Shown: in pieces, positions 39,701 to 53,260 of the stretch
Position numbering within the stretch: position 1 is the stretch's first letter
Layout of the letters: each line of letters starts with the position of its first letter
From: Beroe forskalii
Taxonomy: Eukaryota; Ctenophora; Nuda; Beroida; Beroidae
Length of the DNA: 64,000 bases
Assembly (NCBI GenBank): GCA_011033025.1
Contig: WFMF01000620.1
Span: 24,466-88,465 of the forward strand
Direction of reading: 5' to 3'
Made by a program: the position numbers and the translations under genes
Notes under the pieces: generated by a model
What the model was told of the DNA's origin: nothing
The model's database searches: none
The model's input: only the letters and a program-made list of their open reading frames with translations

Positions 39701-42700
39701 TCGAACACACAAAATCAACAACGTTGTAAATCAGATGCTCGCATTAAATTTTACAAAGTATATAATAATGTACACGACTAGTTAATTACTTAATAATACT
39801 TTCGTGTATTTCATTCCAAATCAATTTTGACAAAAACTAATCAGGGGCGACACTTGAATTGCCCAAAGAAACGTATTTTCCATGCCATATTCTACACGGC
39901 ATCGCGAAAAGACTCAAAATCATGGTATGTTCTGACTATTATATGATGGGGACCAATGGTTTTGTGTCACACGGGTTTCATGATCAGATTGTACCTAAGA
40001 AACGCAGAAAGCTACGAAGAAGCGACGAAACACCGTAGCTATTTCAATCATGTTTTTTATCATGTTTTAGGAATTTTATTATAACTACAATACTTAACGC
40101 ATGGATGGAAGAGCGTAAGAACGTGGATATTCAATCGAAAATAAAATCGCATAAAGAATAGAAATATAAATTTCTAACTGTCCCATTGGGGGCAAGTTGC
40201 ATCTTGCAGTAAAACAGGTACACTGGTTTCCAAATAAGGAAAACATTTTACGATATTAAAGAAGCGTGTTCTGAAGTCATATGACAGAACGTTATATTTA
40301 GTAAATAAGTGACGGAATGGAACCAACAGTGGTGAATTCAATGAGCAAGGAGGGGATCAAACACATGAGATTTATGCAAACAGTAAGTTGTACCAATCTA
40401 ATGTTTGGTGGTTTATCTTTATCTAGCGTATTTTCAAAAGAGATTCTTTCTTATCAAGCTTTCTTTCGGTTTCTCTCGTTTCACTTTTTATTGCACATTT
40501 TTTTCTATCTAACCCTTTTATCATTTTTATATTTTCTGTTACTTTCTTTCTTTATGTGTCTCAGTGTGCTACATGAGTACATGAAAGATATCTGGCACTG
40601 GAGGACCATCAGAATTATGAGAGCTGCAATGGGCATTCAGCTTCACATAATTCCATAAACAGAACATATAATAGTATAATGATCATTAATTTCAAGTTAT
40701 CAAGTAACAGTGAGCTCTCGAATTCGAGGTTACTGACAGTGAAAAGATCCTTATTATATTCCAGAAGGTACCTACATATTATTCATATTCCTCGTAACAA
40801 GTAGAGCGAGTTGAGCAGAAACTGGCTGCCAAAGAATTCAAATACTGGGGACCGTGAGAGGCTAACTTGGCTATTCGGAGATGAAACGTAAGCTAGGGAA
40901 GTAGGGGACAAAATCTGAGAATTTCAATATTCGATTCCGAAAGATCTGCAAAATATTATCGTTATGTGAATTCAATTCCTTATCTCAAGTGGTAAATCGC
41001 TGATTCAAGATAACGAAGATTCAAGAGCTTTAGTAAAATGACGCCCCAGCGGGGCAGTACAACCCCCCTCCCCCACCAACGCAAAATACAATATCCTGTC
41101 ATGGGCAGAACCTATGCTGCGTGTTCATCAACTTGTAGCTGAATATCCATCAAATTTATTGCTGAAGTTGCAGCAATTAAGAGACAAGGATGTTTCAAAG
41201 ACTACTGATCCACTGTAACTGTATTAGCGAACCAGCGTAAAATACAGTTACTTCATACAGTAATTTATAGGTTTTAGATGTTACAGTTGAACGGTTCATA
41301 GCATTTCTGATGCTATTCATTGCATTGGGACCTTTCTCGGGCTTTTAAATGAAATAACATCTTAACTTAAGTGAACGCACTGATCTGGTCCCTTAACAAG
41401 ACATCAAACATCGCAGTGTAAAGTCGCAACAAGTAGCTGGTTGTGCGAATAGCTACGAAATTATTATTTTAACTTTTTACTAAACCAAATGGAGGGTTTC
41501 TGAAGAAGAGAAGTAATGTTTTAACGTTATCACGAATCTCGAAACTGTCAGTAGAACTTGTGGTGTAAGTAGATTTGATTTGAAGTTTTTTTTGCGATTG
41601 GTAATCCTTTTGTTCAAACCATGAGCAATCAAATTCAACACAACTATTATTCTGACACGATATTTGTAATCTCATATTTCAACAAAAGCAGACATTCAAA
41701 AATCAACCGCTAGCATACCTTTTAGCATATAGTGGCATACCTTTTAATCAAGTGATTTTGCAGCATAATTGTAGCAATAAAATATAAATCGCAATAACCA
41801 TCTTTATTAACTTTCATGACCACACCATTCGATCATGCTCGCGAAATGTTTCCCGCGAAGAAACTCTAGCGAGCGCGCACAGAGTTTTACGCGCGCAGAG
41901 TTTTACGGAGAGTTTTAGCACGCGACCCTAAAAATATAACTTCGCGTCCGCTCGACATGACATAAAATGCGCATTCTTGCGAAGGCATGCCTACTAATTT
42001 CACTGTCCAGTTTAAAATAGACGGGAGAAGATGTAGAAGAAAGAAAATATGTACAAGAAAAGATTTTAAAATGGACACATATTTTGTAAGAGGTGCCCAT
42101 TTTGTGTCGCAACAAGGACATTTGGGATATTCGCCAAAAAGATCGCTGATTAATCTGAGATCAGGACTGCTAGCTTACCGCTCCCAAAATCACCAGGTCC
42201 AAGTTTTTGGCATAAGGTCAGGGTTACTAACCTATAACTTATGTACTATGTTTCATTTAGTTCAATAGTTCAGAAAGGATCATCGAAGTACAAATTGAAG
42301 ATGTCAGGTGGTAGATGTCACCTACTTTGTGTAAAAAAGGAGATGTGAAAGGATGAAAGGAACTGAGGAAAAATGCTGTGATAGGATAGAGAACAAAATG
42401 AATCTGTGATCAGAAATTCCCTTACAAAGATGAATTGAAGAAAGTACCCATCAATCATCGGCAAAAAGCTTTTGGGGTTTTGGGATGAGGTCAGGGTTAT
42501 GAATTATTTATAAATTGAAGTAGCTTAACCCTATGTTTCATTTAGTTCAGATAGGAGAAATCGTATAATGGACGTAATTAATAGAAGAATGAAGAAAGTA
42601 CCCATCCCATCAATCATCGGCACAAAGCTTTCAGATTTCAGGGGTGAGGTCAGAGTTATGCATTAATTATAAAGTGAAGTAGCTAAACGGAGAAATAATG

Positions 42701-44200
42701 CAGTGATATGAAGTTCACTGCACGAAACCGAGAAGAGACAAATCTTGGCTAGTCACGCGAAAAATGATCTTCGTACTTACGTACTACAATCCATGTCGCT
42801 AAATCGTGAAATGTAATATGGTTACTATTGATTAACAGTTTGTAAGTTTTCCTAGTGAGGGGGAATTAATTCGGGTGAATCGATTGGATGCCAATTGCCA
42901 TCGTGAACAGTTATTTTGAGGGAGTAACAATTAACATCAACCGACACAAACTATCACCTACCTAGTACCTTAGTACAGGCATATTCCAGTTTCTATCAAG
43001 GTAGATACAGTGTACTTTAGTTTAATTGAAAATATTTTTAATCAATAATTCATTAGCAATATCAGCATTTACATTGTTTACTAATGGCCAAGAAACGACC
43101 ACGGCTGGAAGAATGCAGGGTTTTCACAGACATCCTATTTAAGTATTTACTTGGGAGTTGACGCTAGAGCAAGACAGAGCTCGCTTCAGGCACGACAGTT
43201 TATTACTGGTATCGCCAACAAATTAAAAACGGACAACAATGTCATCATCCCACTCATAACTCGCTCCAAGAGGGGGATGTAATAAGTTCATGAAAGATAT
43301 AAAATTTTTATAAACGATCGGAAAACTTATTAAATATTTAAAATTGAATGATTTTAAATCGATGTAACTGCAAAGAATAACATGATGGTGCATATAACCG
43401 AAAAAACGTACTTCGGAGTTCGGCACAGATTTTCCCAATCTATAGCGCAGAAGGCCTTTAATCCAGAACTTGTTCCAGAGCTGTCATATCAAGGTTCAGG
43501 TACCAAAACACTATTTCGCTGCCCAAGTGCCCAGTGCCTTATTAATTAATTAATTAATCAATTAAAGTAATTATAAGAATGCTGCTGTATGGGCAATGTT
43601 CCCAACCGAAGTTTAAATACTAATGAATGAACAGAGAAATCAGAAATCCAGGAATAGTTTCCAATCGAGTAGACATGTTAGATGTACAGGGAAGTCGGAA
43701 GAGAAAGGAAAAGGAAGGATCCTACTTCAGGGAGGATCGAGCTACTAATTTAGTAGGTAGGAATAAATTGTGCCATGAGATCCGAAATTCAACGGTTTTT
43801 CCAAGAACACATTTAACAACTACAGTCGAGAACTACGTTATTCTCAGTTCGTTCATATGAACTCCACAGTCCACAACAGCATGGTTACGAGGCAACAATA
43901 ACTCCGCATTTTTAAGATTATTTGAAATAGAAGATCAATAAATATGATCCGCATAAGAAATTTTTTCGCTATTATGTTTATCCGCTAGCTATTAAATTCG
44001 AGTTAAAAGATAGTTTAGACGATAAACTCAGAGTTAAGAAGAGAGTAAACTATAACTTTAGAATTGGGACAAGGCGTTCTACAAGGTATGTCCCCGGTGG
44101 CCTGGTACAAAAGGCAAAAGCACATGTGGAAAATGGTGGAAACGTACCCAATGATTCCTACTCTCTTGTGGCTAGGTCAGCGTACAAATTACTTCGTTAC
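36738..44200. other. Upstream region, no convincing gene
   Basis: AT-rich sequence upstream of the arylsulfatase ATG, presumably holding its promoter and any 5' UTR exons. Several open frames of 60-113 codons are low-complexity or lack splice context. A CpG-rich patch lies at 41823-41960. Two diverged direct repeats occur near 42424-42510 and 42585-42670 (ATCAATCATCGGC blocks). Confidence 0.4.
41823..41960. promoter_or_regulatory. CpG-rich patch, possible promoter
   Basis: A local cluster of CG dinucleotides (GCGAGCGCGCACAG, TTTTACGCGCGCAGAG) in otherwise CpG-poor, AT-rich DNA. In a methylated genome this would suggest an unmethylated promoter. No TATA box, start site or linked gene is visible, so it may also be part of an unrecognised transposon. 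Confidence 0.2.
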
Positions 44201-47200
44201 TTAGTGAAATCTACCATATTTCATTATCATCATTGTCATTATTATTCATATCCCTGATATTGCACGCCCCCCCCCCTCTCGAGGGCGGTGTGTCAAGACT
44301 GTCACAGAACCATATTGTCCGGCACTGAAATATCAAAGACCACTCACCGGAGGAGTAACCCAAGTTGCAGGAATGCAGGATTAGTCAGGTCCCCTTTTTA
44401 GGCATTAGTCTGTCGTCACAGACTTCATTTGGTGGCCCATCCATGAACTATCGGTTGTACCTGCTGACAACAACCTCGTTAACTGCTAGAACAGGACGTC
44501 TAAAATGGGGAATGAGGAGAAGAAGCAGGTACAAGATGAGTTCTGAAAGATATGATAATTTTCTGAACATTAGAAAAACTTGTAAGAAAACGGTACACTT
44601 TCCAAAACACTGTTTATAAATCATATTGTACCGGAAGAACTAAAATTGGGATGCAAAATACAGAGTGATTCATTTTAACAGGTTATACCTGCAGCTTAAT
44701 TGTAAATACTGCAGCGTCACCTCGATTTCGTAAAGGATATATATACATGTATGAAGGGTGCATCTTCTACTTAGAGTGAGAGGGGGAAGTGTGGATCATC
44801 TCCTGGGATGATACATATCCTGCGCCAAGAATTAAGATTTCAATATAAAGAATTGAGACACACACTTGTTGCTAGTACAATACTAAGAAGGGTTAATTAG
44901 AGATCGCCATCAACTCATGAACGGCCGTGAATCATATAAAGATCAGCCATATGACAGCAAACAAGACTTATAGCACAACGAACGAACAAACAGGGAGTGT
45001 CAGCTGCCGATAGCCCTGGAGACAATACTGCAGTCAAGGTATTACATTAATTATCTTACTTATAGCATTATAGGTAAAGTTTTGGAGGCACATTAAATGT
45101 ACAAAAAATGAAATTTTCATTTTTTGTTAAGAATTATCAAAAAGAAGTTAGATTTGAATAATGTGTAGCCATGAGCTGTATACATGACATCATTAAGTCA
45201 TTATGAAAGCTTCCAAATAATGACCACTTTGAAAACAGTAGAAGGGACCTTTGGTCACGGTATATCAAATGCAAGAAACCAAACAATACAAATGCTTGGC
45301 TAAAAAGGTTCCAACTAGCTTTACACCTCATAGCATGTTTTTATCAGACCATCGATGGAGGCTTCAAGTGCTTAAAAAGTTAAAAGAAATCTATTGACCT
45401 GACTGAAGTAGTTACAATAGTGCATGGCATCTACAGCTCTACAGCTGTGACAGTGTGACACCTAACTGCGCATGTGTCACCAAACAATACTTATTAAGCA
45501 CCACGACCAAACAAACAAGAGTTGCCTTCCCTGGCACCACGATCAAAGAGAAAGAGAATAATGTTTCCACTATTCAGGGATTTGTGCCAGGTGCCGATAG
45601 CCCTAGGACCAAGATACTTCATTAATAATGCCAATTCTTTATTACTGAATAGGTACAAATTATTTTTGGACGCAAACTTCATTTTTAGAACTTAGGGAAG
45701 TATTAAAATGATAAGTTACATTTGATTAACGTAAAGCCATGAGCTGCAATTATCACATGACAGCTTAGAAATGTATTTAAATCACTTTGAAGACAATCAT
45801 TGGGGTTTGTCATGGTACGCAAGAAGCACGAGAACCGAAAAATATCCAATCCAACTTAAGCCATAAATATGGACACGAGGTTTTATTCAGGAAATGTAAG
45901 CTTCCAATAGCCTTGGAGACAGGATCCTGATGTCAATCTACTTCATTAATGGTTGCTAATTCTTTATTATAGCTTAATTAATTTTTGTACGCACAATCAA
46001 CAAGTACAGTTAGGTTTGAGGTATGAATAGCCATGACCTCCATAATGGCGTCATTGTTAATCCTTAGATATAAATAGATATGAATTCCTTAGATCACTTT
46101 GACAGTTTGAAGACAATATTTGGGGTTTGGTCACGGAGGTCCGTGGTAAGAAAACGATGCACTACAAAATGACACAAATCTCAAAAGTGTTATAAAACCT
46201 ACAGGACTCTGTCTCCATAACACGAGGTTATACCTGCAGCATCACATGAATTATGAAGAGTGCTTCCAGTATGGAGAGTGCTTGATTAGTTCATTGAGTT
46301 AATACTTAATACTCTGAACAAAGCTGCATTAAGATTTTCATAAATTGTGATAGCTTAGAAGTGTATAACTACTAAAAAGGCGATAATAGTGGTTTGATAA
46401 GGAAATGGGACATTTCCAAAAATACTTCTCCATGTACCATTCATCATTGACAGTGAGTCACTATGCTGACTTTTCCGGAGATGATTGGAAGGCTGGTATG
46501 GCTTATACAGCAATATCTCGACTAACTTAGTCGAAGGGCTTATTCTTAATATCGTTCAACCAAAGCAAATTCTATGAGAACTAATTTGAGGATATTTCAT
46601 GACTCTAACCGATTCCGTTTTTGCCACCTTTTAACAAGTAGTAGTAACACGCTTTGACAAAACAAATCATTATTGAAATTATATTGGCCATGCAGGACCT
46701 TGGTCCGCATTAATTCACACTTCTTTGAAAAGATCAGTACTACAACGTCAGATAAGCTGCATACATCATTGTAAACTTAAATGTGACAGTTTAATGTGAC
46801 AGTTTAATAAAGGCAATAATCAGGGTTTAGACTTTAGTCACGGCGATTCCGAGATAAGAAAATAACGAATTTTCCAAAGCACTGCCTATAATTTATCAGA
46901 GAAAGTAATAAGCGTGATGCAAACTACAAGGTGATTCATTTCACAAGGTTATACCTGCAATGTAATTGGTAATTTACTGCAGCGTCACCTCAATCACCTA
47001 AAAGATTATACATTTATGAAGAGTGCTTCTTAAAGCTTGAAGTAAATATTCTGTTATAAGAATGAAAAGAGAAATGCACTTGGCAGAAGTAAAATACAAG
47101 AAGGGGGAATTCTTTTTGAGAATACCGTTAAAAAATAGAATTTTGCTTCGCTATTCCACTTATCTCGTGAAATAGGTATACGGTGGTTGGTGCTTCGAAA

Positions 47201-48100
47201 GTCTCGATATTTCGTGAATTACGACAGATTTGAACTGTAATTATCAGCACTAAATAGTGGATTTTGATATTTTTGGTTGCTTTGACTCCCATAGCAACGA
47301 CACGAGTAACCGCAATCGGTAATGTTTGCATTGAATTAGCTTAAAAATCAGAAAAAGAGAGACAAACGAAAAACGATTTCCCTGAAGAATAACAAGAGGG
47401 ATTACAAATCAGAAAAGATGAATAGAGTTCGAAGAATAGACTTAGAGAAATGGAAGAAATTGGAGGACATGTGAGAACATCATTTCCTGCAAGTGTGAGT
47501 TTACTTGACCTCCTTATAGTCCTGACCTGAACCCGCAAGATTTCTTTCTGTGGGGTCATCTGAAGGCATTGGGATCCTGCACCTAAAACATAAAAGAACG
47601 TGTGGGGATCAGAAACAAAGACATGTCCGCAGCTGGGTATGACAATTTCTTGGTCCGAATCCAACAATTATATTATTCTACAAAAGGAGATAACATGGAA
47701 CATGCAATGAGTTATTTATCATTAAATTAATTTATTGTATTGTTAGGTTTGTGTAGTGGATGAACTGCTTACATCATGACGTCATTACGACAGCTCAGAA
47801 ATGTATGATAAACGGCAATAAGGTTTGGTCACGATCACAGAAGTGATAATTTCAGCTTTTCCAAAACACTGCACATGAAAACGGAAAGAACCAAGTTTAC
47901 GATGAAGACAACAGAACTCTTCATTTCAAGTGGTTATACCTGCAGCTTAATAGAAAATTCTGCAGCTTCGCCAAAGTATATACATACGGACATAAGAAAG
48001 TAAGAAGAGTGCTTCTCAAGTTCTTATAAATAGATATTCTGGGCAAAGAATTTCATTGAAAGAATTGGGAAAGAATTACAATAGGTACTGTGTGTCTACA
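44200..48100. repeat. Old tandem repeat, roughly 0.3-1 kb spacing, about five copies
   Basis: The same ordered blocks recur on the plus strand. GCCATGAGCTG-like starts lie at 45165, 45737, 46030, 46755 and 47755. GGTTTGGTCACGG-like blocks lie near 45250, 46128, 46838 and 47830. TTTCCAAAACACTG lies near 44598, 46874 and 47866. GGTTATACCTGCAGC lies near 44683, 46226, 46945 and 47930, and GAAGAGTGCTTCT near 46254, 47019 and 48006. Copies are strongly diverged and differ in which blocks they keep. No ORF persists across copies. Confidence 0.7.
47485..47723 (+). pseudogene. Mariner/Tc1-type transposase, C-terminal relic
   Basis: P-P-Y-S-P-D-L-N-P-Q-D-F-F-L-W-G-H-L-K at 47509 onward is the conserved SPDLNP-D-FFLWG block holding the second catalytic Asp of mariner-like (DDE/D) transposases. 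A TAA follows ten residues later. The same frame then continues N-I-K-E-R-V-G-I-R-N and F-L-V-R-I-Q-Q-L-Y, which resembles the usual C-terminus. The N-terminal and first-Asp parts are missing. It sits inside the old tandem repeat. Confidence 0.75.
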
Positions 48101-50900
48101 CTTATCAAGATCCCTGAATCAATAAGAAGAAAAGTGCAAATGGAAAAACCATTTCTTTTCTCTTGCTCCCTTGATGAAAACTATACTGTACATCAGAAAT
48201 CCTGAAGTTGAGTACTGTACATTGGAGACGGGAAAAATTCTCAAAAGTGAATTGACAACATAGAGGATTCTTAGACAGCTAAAGCCTAAACAGTTACAGA
48301 AAGGACATTTTAATTAGAGTGCAGTAAAACATTATATTTGGAATTCAAACAGTTGAGAGGTGTAAAGCCACAGTACACATACAGCTTATACAAAAGAAGG
48401 GTTCCAACTGAAATTTCAAACCAAAGAATACTCCATTCGAAAACAATTTCGAGAGAAGATCTATGATTATTTTTGTCCTTAAGTTTTGAAATTTGTAGAT
48501 AGTTGTACCAAATCATAGAAAATACACTAATCTGATTCTGCCAAGCATGAACCTATCCAGAAATAGACATTATTCATTGCAATTTGATGTATTGCACTTA
48601 CAGAATGGTCAACTTAATCCACCATATCCACCATGGGTTGCACACAAAGCCAAAAGAGGAAACCATGTAATATTTCTTGAGTCGTGACTCATACATGATA
48701 CATATCCAATTCAAAATAGATTATTCTGCATTAGAGGTGACATCAATATAAGAAACTTTTTTTTTCTTTTATTCATTTGAAATGAGTGGGGACAGTAGAC
48801 AAACAAAAGAGTCCATCAAAAGTATGCGGTATGGTTATGGCAATTACCTGACAGTATGGAAGTGACAGTTTTTCTGCCAAAGTAGAGTAATCAGGATTCA
48901 TAGCTAAGAGAATCTAATTGGATCACTGGTAATGCTCATATTTCTAGGACATGACAATTCAGCCAGTTACCTGTATCATCTTCCTACTGGTATCTTTGGT
49001 AGTCTTATCCATCTCTCATGCCAGTAGGCACATGCAATGGAATCAATATCAGATAGATTTAGACTGTTTAAGAAATAAGAATAGTACACAATATTCTTAA
49101 TGAAAAAGATGAACTAACCTGGAGGGCATCATGAAACTTTTTCTTACCATTCCTTCATTGCTTTACAACCTTGATTCTTCTGATGTCCTTCTGGTCATGA
49201 GCTAGGGAATATGAACACAGATTATTTCCAGCCAATGTTACATATTTACATAAATAAATTAATTAATTAATTAATAAGTCTAACTAGTTATACCCACGGT
49301 ATAACCTGCTCCTTATTGCGAGCTCAAAGGGCAATACCAAAAACAACTTCAATAATCCGATATTCATATCACATCATGCAATTAAGTCCCAAAAATATTA
49401 ATTGAATTTAAAAGTTAAAAAGTTATAAGATAAAAATTAAAAAACAAAATAGTTTAAAAAATAGTATAACCTGACCATAATATACAACTATTATTGAGTT
49501 CATTACTATATATACAGAAATATCATCTGGTAATGTTTGGTCTTTCATTGGGTTGATTGTCCATTGGAACAAGATAATCGTCTTTAAATGAGGATTCCTT
49601 GCAGATCAACAAAACAAGGTCAAGAAATAGCCTTCGGATAGTAAGGTTGTCAGTGAAAATGATTCCAAAGTGAAAGTTTACTTCCAGTTTCTGTAAATCT
49701 GCCAGCTGATTTCTGAGAATTGTAACTTGATCACTATATTCTTGACATTCAAAATGAAACAATAAATTTAATGAAACAATAAATTTATATTATTTTATTT
49801 ATATTATTATTTATATTATTTATATTATTTTATTCACTTAACTTATTTATTTTATGTATATATGGTTTTTGTTTTTAACCTGACAGTGCTTAAATGCCAT
49901 TGATTTTAATTTGCCAATGTATTTCATGTGAATGCTTTAAGTTATGTTAGTGCACTGTCACACTTTTCGGAATATGCTGTTTTCGTGGCACAGCTGTGCA
50001 ATTAATTAAGTTGATGTGCCACTATAATATAAAAGTTTCAATTATTATTATTATTATATTTTACAGCAATTAAACCAAAGCATTTTACACTGATGAGTTT
50101 CATTACCAATCAATAGAAATATCATGCTTTGTTAAGTTCTAGCATTAGAACCTGAAAATAAATACAGCTAACATTATAGAAACATAATTAAATAGAAAAC
50201 TATAAAATATAAAATATAAATGCAGTAGGTAAAAACAACTGTATACGATGACTGTTATTGTGGGTTCAAGATTTTCAAGATTTTGATAACAGGATTCCAA
50301 GATTAGTCTGATCTTAATAACTTTAAAATAATGCATGCACATGCCCACAGCCTACTAATCGATACTTATAAGAGTGTGTTGTGTTGCTGCTGAGGGAAGT
50401 ACCTGTTGTGAAACTTGAGTACCACCTATGGTACAACAGAGAATTTGATCAAAATAAAACTTTTTAAAAGTAGAAAAGAAGTTTTCATTTTAATTCAAGT
50501 TTTAGTTTTATCAATTAGTAGGTGAAGGCATGTTAAAAACAGAAGTCAGTATTCAATTTATACAGAAACAAATCTAACAATAAATTAATATTATAATAAC
50601 AATTTTAGGTGAGATACTGTTCATTCAAATATAGTTCCCGTATTGGGTACCAAATAAAGCTATATCTATAAAAAATGAACATTGAGATTAATATTATCTG
50701 AACTCATCGATCAGAATTCAGCCCCATAGCTATTGTGAAAGATGACAGGTACAAATACCATCATTGGTTTCAGATTAAGTTATTGCTATGTGAGAATTGC
50801 TTTATAGTTTGTGAGCATTACTACGTTAAACTATCATACACCTTAAGTTTTGTGATTATTCATATATTATAGTACTTGAGTCATAATCTAGATACTAAAA
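48100..50900. other. AT-rich intergenic sequence, nothing recognised
   Basis: Short open frames only. A run of TATTATTTATATTATT-type simple sequence lies at about 49780-49840, and (TTA)n near 50045-50060. Confidence 0.5.
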
Positions 50901-50916
50901 TTATCTTTGTCCCACA

Positions 50917-51318
50917 TTAAGCTATTTCCCGAAAACTGCACGTTAAATAAAATTTTCCTAAATTTATGCTTAGCAGAACAGGCTGATATAGAAAAATCAT
51001 TGAGGAACTCAAATTGTTTGAGAATTTATCAAGAGTATTCATATTAATTTTATTCCACATTGTAGTCCCATGATATAAAAATTGGTTTCTAGACGAATCT
51101 AAATGGTAGTTAGGAACAAACAAGTTATTTTTTCTACAGCCCCTATTAGCCTCAGTTGTTTTGTGTATCAGTGTAGATAACGATAGGGGATATCTGTACT
51201 TCTGTATTTTAAAAATTTCATTAAGTAAAAAAAGTTTACTCAGATTGTGGACAGTAAGAAAATTATGTTCATAAAACAGGGGTTTTGTATGCTCCAGAAC
51301 AAAATTTCTTGGAGCCAA
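50917..51318 (-). pseudogene. LINE ORF2 C-terminal fragment
   Basis: Y-E-H-N-F-L-T-V-H-N-L-S-K-L-F-L-L-N-E-I-F-K, V-P-N-Y-H-L-D-S-S-R-N-Q-F-L-Y and T-T-M-W-N-K-I form the usual C-terminal end of jockey/CR1/L2-group ORF2 proteins. The first 50 bases overlap the different frame at 51269-51451, indicating a frameshift or a junction of two elements. Confidence 0.65.
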
Positions 51319-52021
51319 GTTTATGATAAACAGAGTCAGGCAGGTTACAGCATTCTAAGCAAATGGGAGCATGTGAACTTTTGTCATATTTCAAAACTGA
51401 ATGTACAAAATTCTGGAAACGTAGGCATCTCCCATGCAAGAAGTCCATCAAGGTGCTGCTCTGAAAACGGGAATTATTCCGTGGGAACTAGAGGAAGTTC
51501 ATAACATTTTCAGTCTTGACCATAATCTCCAGTTCTTGCATACTGTGTATTGGTTCAATATTGTAGGGATCTTTATTGATAAATCCATCAATTTCTTCTT
51601 TTAACAGCATATCCCACTCATCACATTGATAACGTTTCATCGACTTTTCATCATAAAAGAACTCATTGACTTGAATATTGACAAAGGAAAAATCTCTCAT
51701 ACTGGTGGTTGACTGACTGTCTAAACAGGATGTTTGTCTTTTCAGCTTGGACTTCCATAGAAGGAACAATTTTGTAACATGAATATGGGGGAAAAATTCA
51801 TGATTAGGAGTTTCTTCAATTTGCATTATCAATGAGGTCAAAGAATCCTGCTGAGTTAAAGCTTTAAGAACAAACTTTATTGTGATCATCTTCAAGGTTA
51901 ATTCTATAGGTGGAAGACCAACAAGAACGCCTGCCAGTTGTTTAGGAGGATTAACTCTTGGATATATGTGGGCAACCTCGTTAATAGTCTCAATGATTAA
52001 CTGAGTGTTTTCCCTCAGCAC
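51269..52021 (-). pseudogene. Second LINE fragment: post-RT region and zinc knuckle
   Basis: The frame 51488-52021 has P-P-K-Q-L-A-G-V-L-V-G-L-P-P-I-E-L, the motif that follows the RT thumb in R1/jockey-type elements, with a degraded middle part. The frame 51269-51451 has F-L-H-G-R-C-L-R-F-Q-N, then C-L-E-C-C-N-L-P-D-S-V-Y-H-K-L, a C-x-x-C...H zinc-knuckle-like end. A frame change separates the two. No RT catalytic motif remains. Confidence 0.6.
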
Positions 52022-52110
52022 AACATAGAAGCTTCATTCATAATATAAACTCGAGAAAATATATTCATTGTCATTGTGCTGTAAACATTTTGTTCAAATT
52101 CAAATTCAAA
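52022..52110. repeat. Retroelement-tail-like segment with AAATTC repeats
   Basis: CTCAGCACAACATAGAAGCTTCATT, TCATTGTGCTGTAAA and (AAATTC)n match the segment at 33061-33165 and the motifs in the 21-bp satellite. In the plus direction it looks like a 3' tail ending in a hexamer repeat. The neighbouring LINE ORF reads the other way, so two insertions probably abut here. Confidence 0.5.
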
Positions 52111-52774
52111 TTCATTTCATATAGCGGGTGAAGGGCACCAAATAGCAGGTAAATGGACTTTATAGCATGATAAATTCTAGTGAAATTCAATTGGTTATAA
52201 TAGTATCGTGTACTCCAACCAGTGTCTGTCTGCATGGTTCAATACTTACATACTTAAATTATTGATGACATTGGGCAGATCTAAGGTTACTTTCTGAAGA
52301 TTTGAAGATTCATAGAAGAAATTTTCTGACATATTAAATAGAATTTATGCAAGTGCCAATAAAATTACCAATAATCATAGAATATTCAGTAGCATTGATA
52401 AAATACCCCCACTATGCCAAGATAAATTGAATGGTTAAAAAGGTCAGTTATAAATGTCTTCTTTGTAGAACAAATAAAGTCATCTTTGTAGTCAATCCAC
52501 AGAACAGTAATAAATGAAAGGTTTATCACTAGCACTAGTAATAGTTGATTTATATGATAGCTTCATTTGTGAGATCATTGTTATTATCGGTGAATCATGT
52601 GAAATGAAGCTGCATCTACAGTCCACCATTTGAAAAGCAAAAACACTAGAACAGTAAAATTATGAACAATTGATTCCCCCTGAATATGAACAACTAATAA
52701 AGGAATTATATCATAACTTCAATGACTCTTCATGCAATAGAATAGTGTTGACAACAATTGTTTTTTTTGCACAA

Positions 52775-53260
52775 TCGCGATGAGTGCGATCACGAAGCGC
52801 GTTCGTCTAACCAGATTGCAGATGCTTACGCGGTACGCCGCGCGCAGAATAGGCGCGGTGCTGGTTAAGTGCTAGGGCAACAAAGCGGGCGCATCTTTTC
52901 CAAAAATTAATCTGCATTTTTCTGAAGCTGAGCTTCCTAAGCCCGCATAGGTGTGTGTACGAGCCGCGCGCTTCCCCATGGATATGGGGGAAGCGCGTCC
53001 GCGTCGCGCGAGCCAAACAGGGATATACGTGTTTAGCAATTTCTGAGCCCACACTTTTCTGACAGTCACGCCGCGCTGGGTGCTTTCTCATCCTATTTAA
53101 TATTTTTATTATTTTTCTCTTTGAAAACTTTGCTGACTTCATCAAGGAATTTTTGATGTTTTTTTCCCTTATTCTGTTTATGTTTTGTTTCTTTCATGAT
53201 CGTAGGATGTTACCCTACCCTCGCGCGCGGCGCGACGTTCCACATTTGGACGTCACTTTG
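52775..53260. promoter_or_regulatory. CpG-rich patch, possible promoter or GC-rich transposon
   Basis: Two CpG clusters (GGTACGCCGCGCGC, GCGCGTCCGCGTCGCGCGAG, then CTCGCGCGCGGCGCGACG) in AT-rich DNA. A 112-codon minus frame and a 62-codon plus frame here are basic or compositional and show no family features. It lies 1.7 kb upstream of the small plus-strand gene at 54952 and may contain its promoter or 5' exon; not proven. Confidence 0.3.

Noticed and set aside
40317-40658. 113-codon ORF with a long hydrophobic F/L/S-rich stretch
   Set aside because: The hydrophobic run comes from TTTCT-rich low-complexity DNA; no supporting signal.
52807-53145. 112-codon basic minus ORF
   Set aside because: Its composition is explained by the CpG-rich patch; overlapping frames are also open and no motif is seen.
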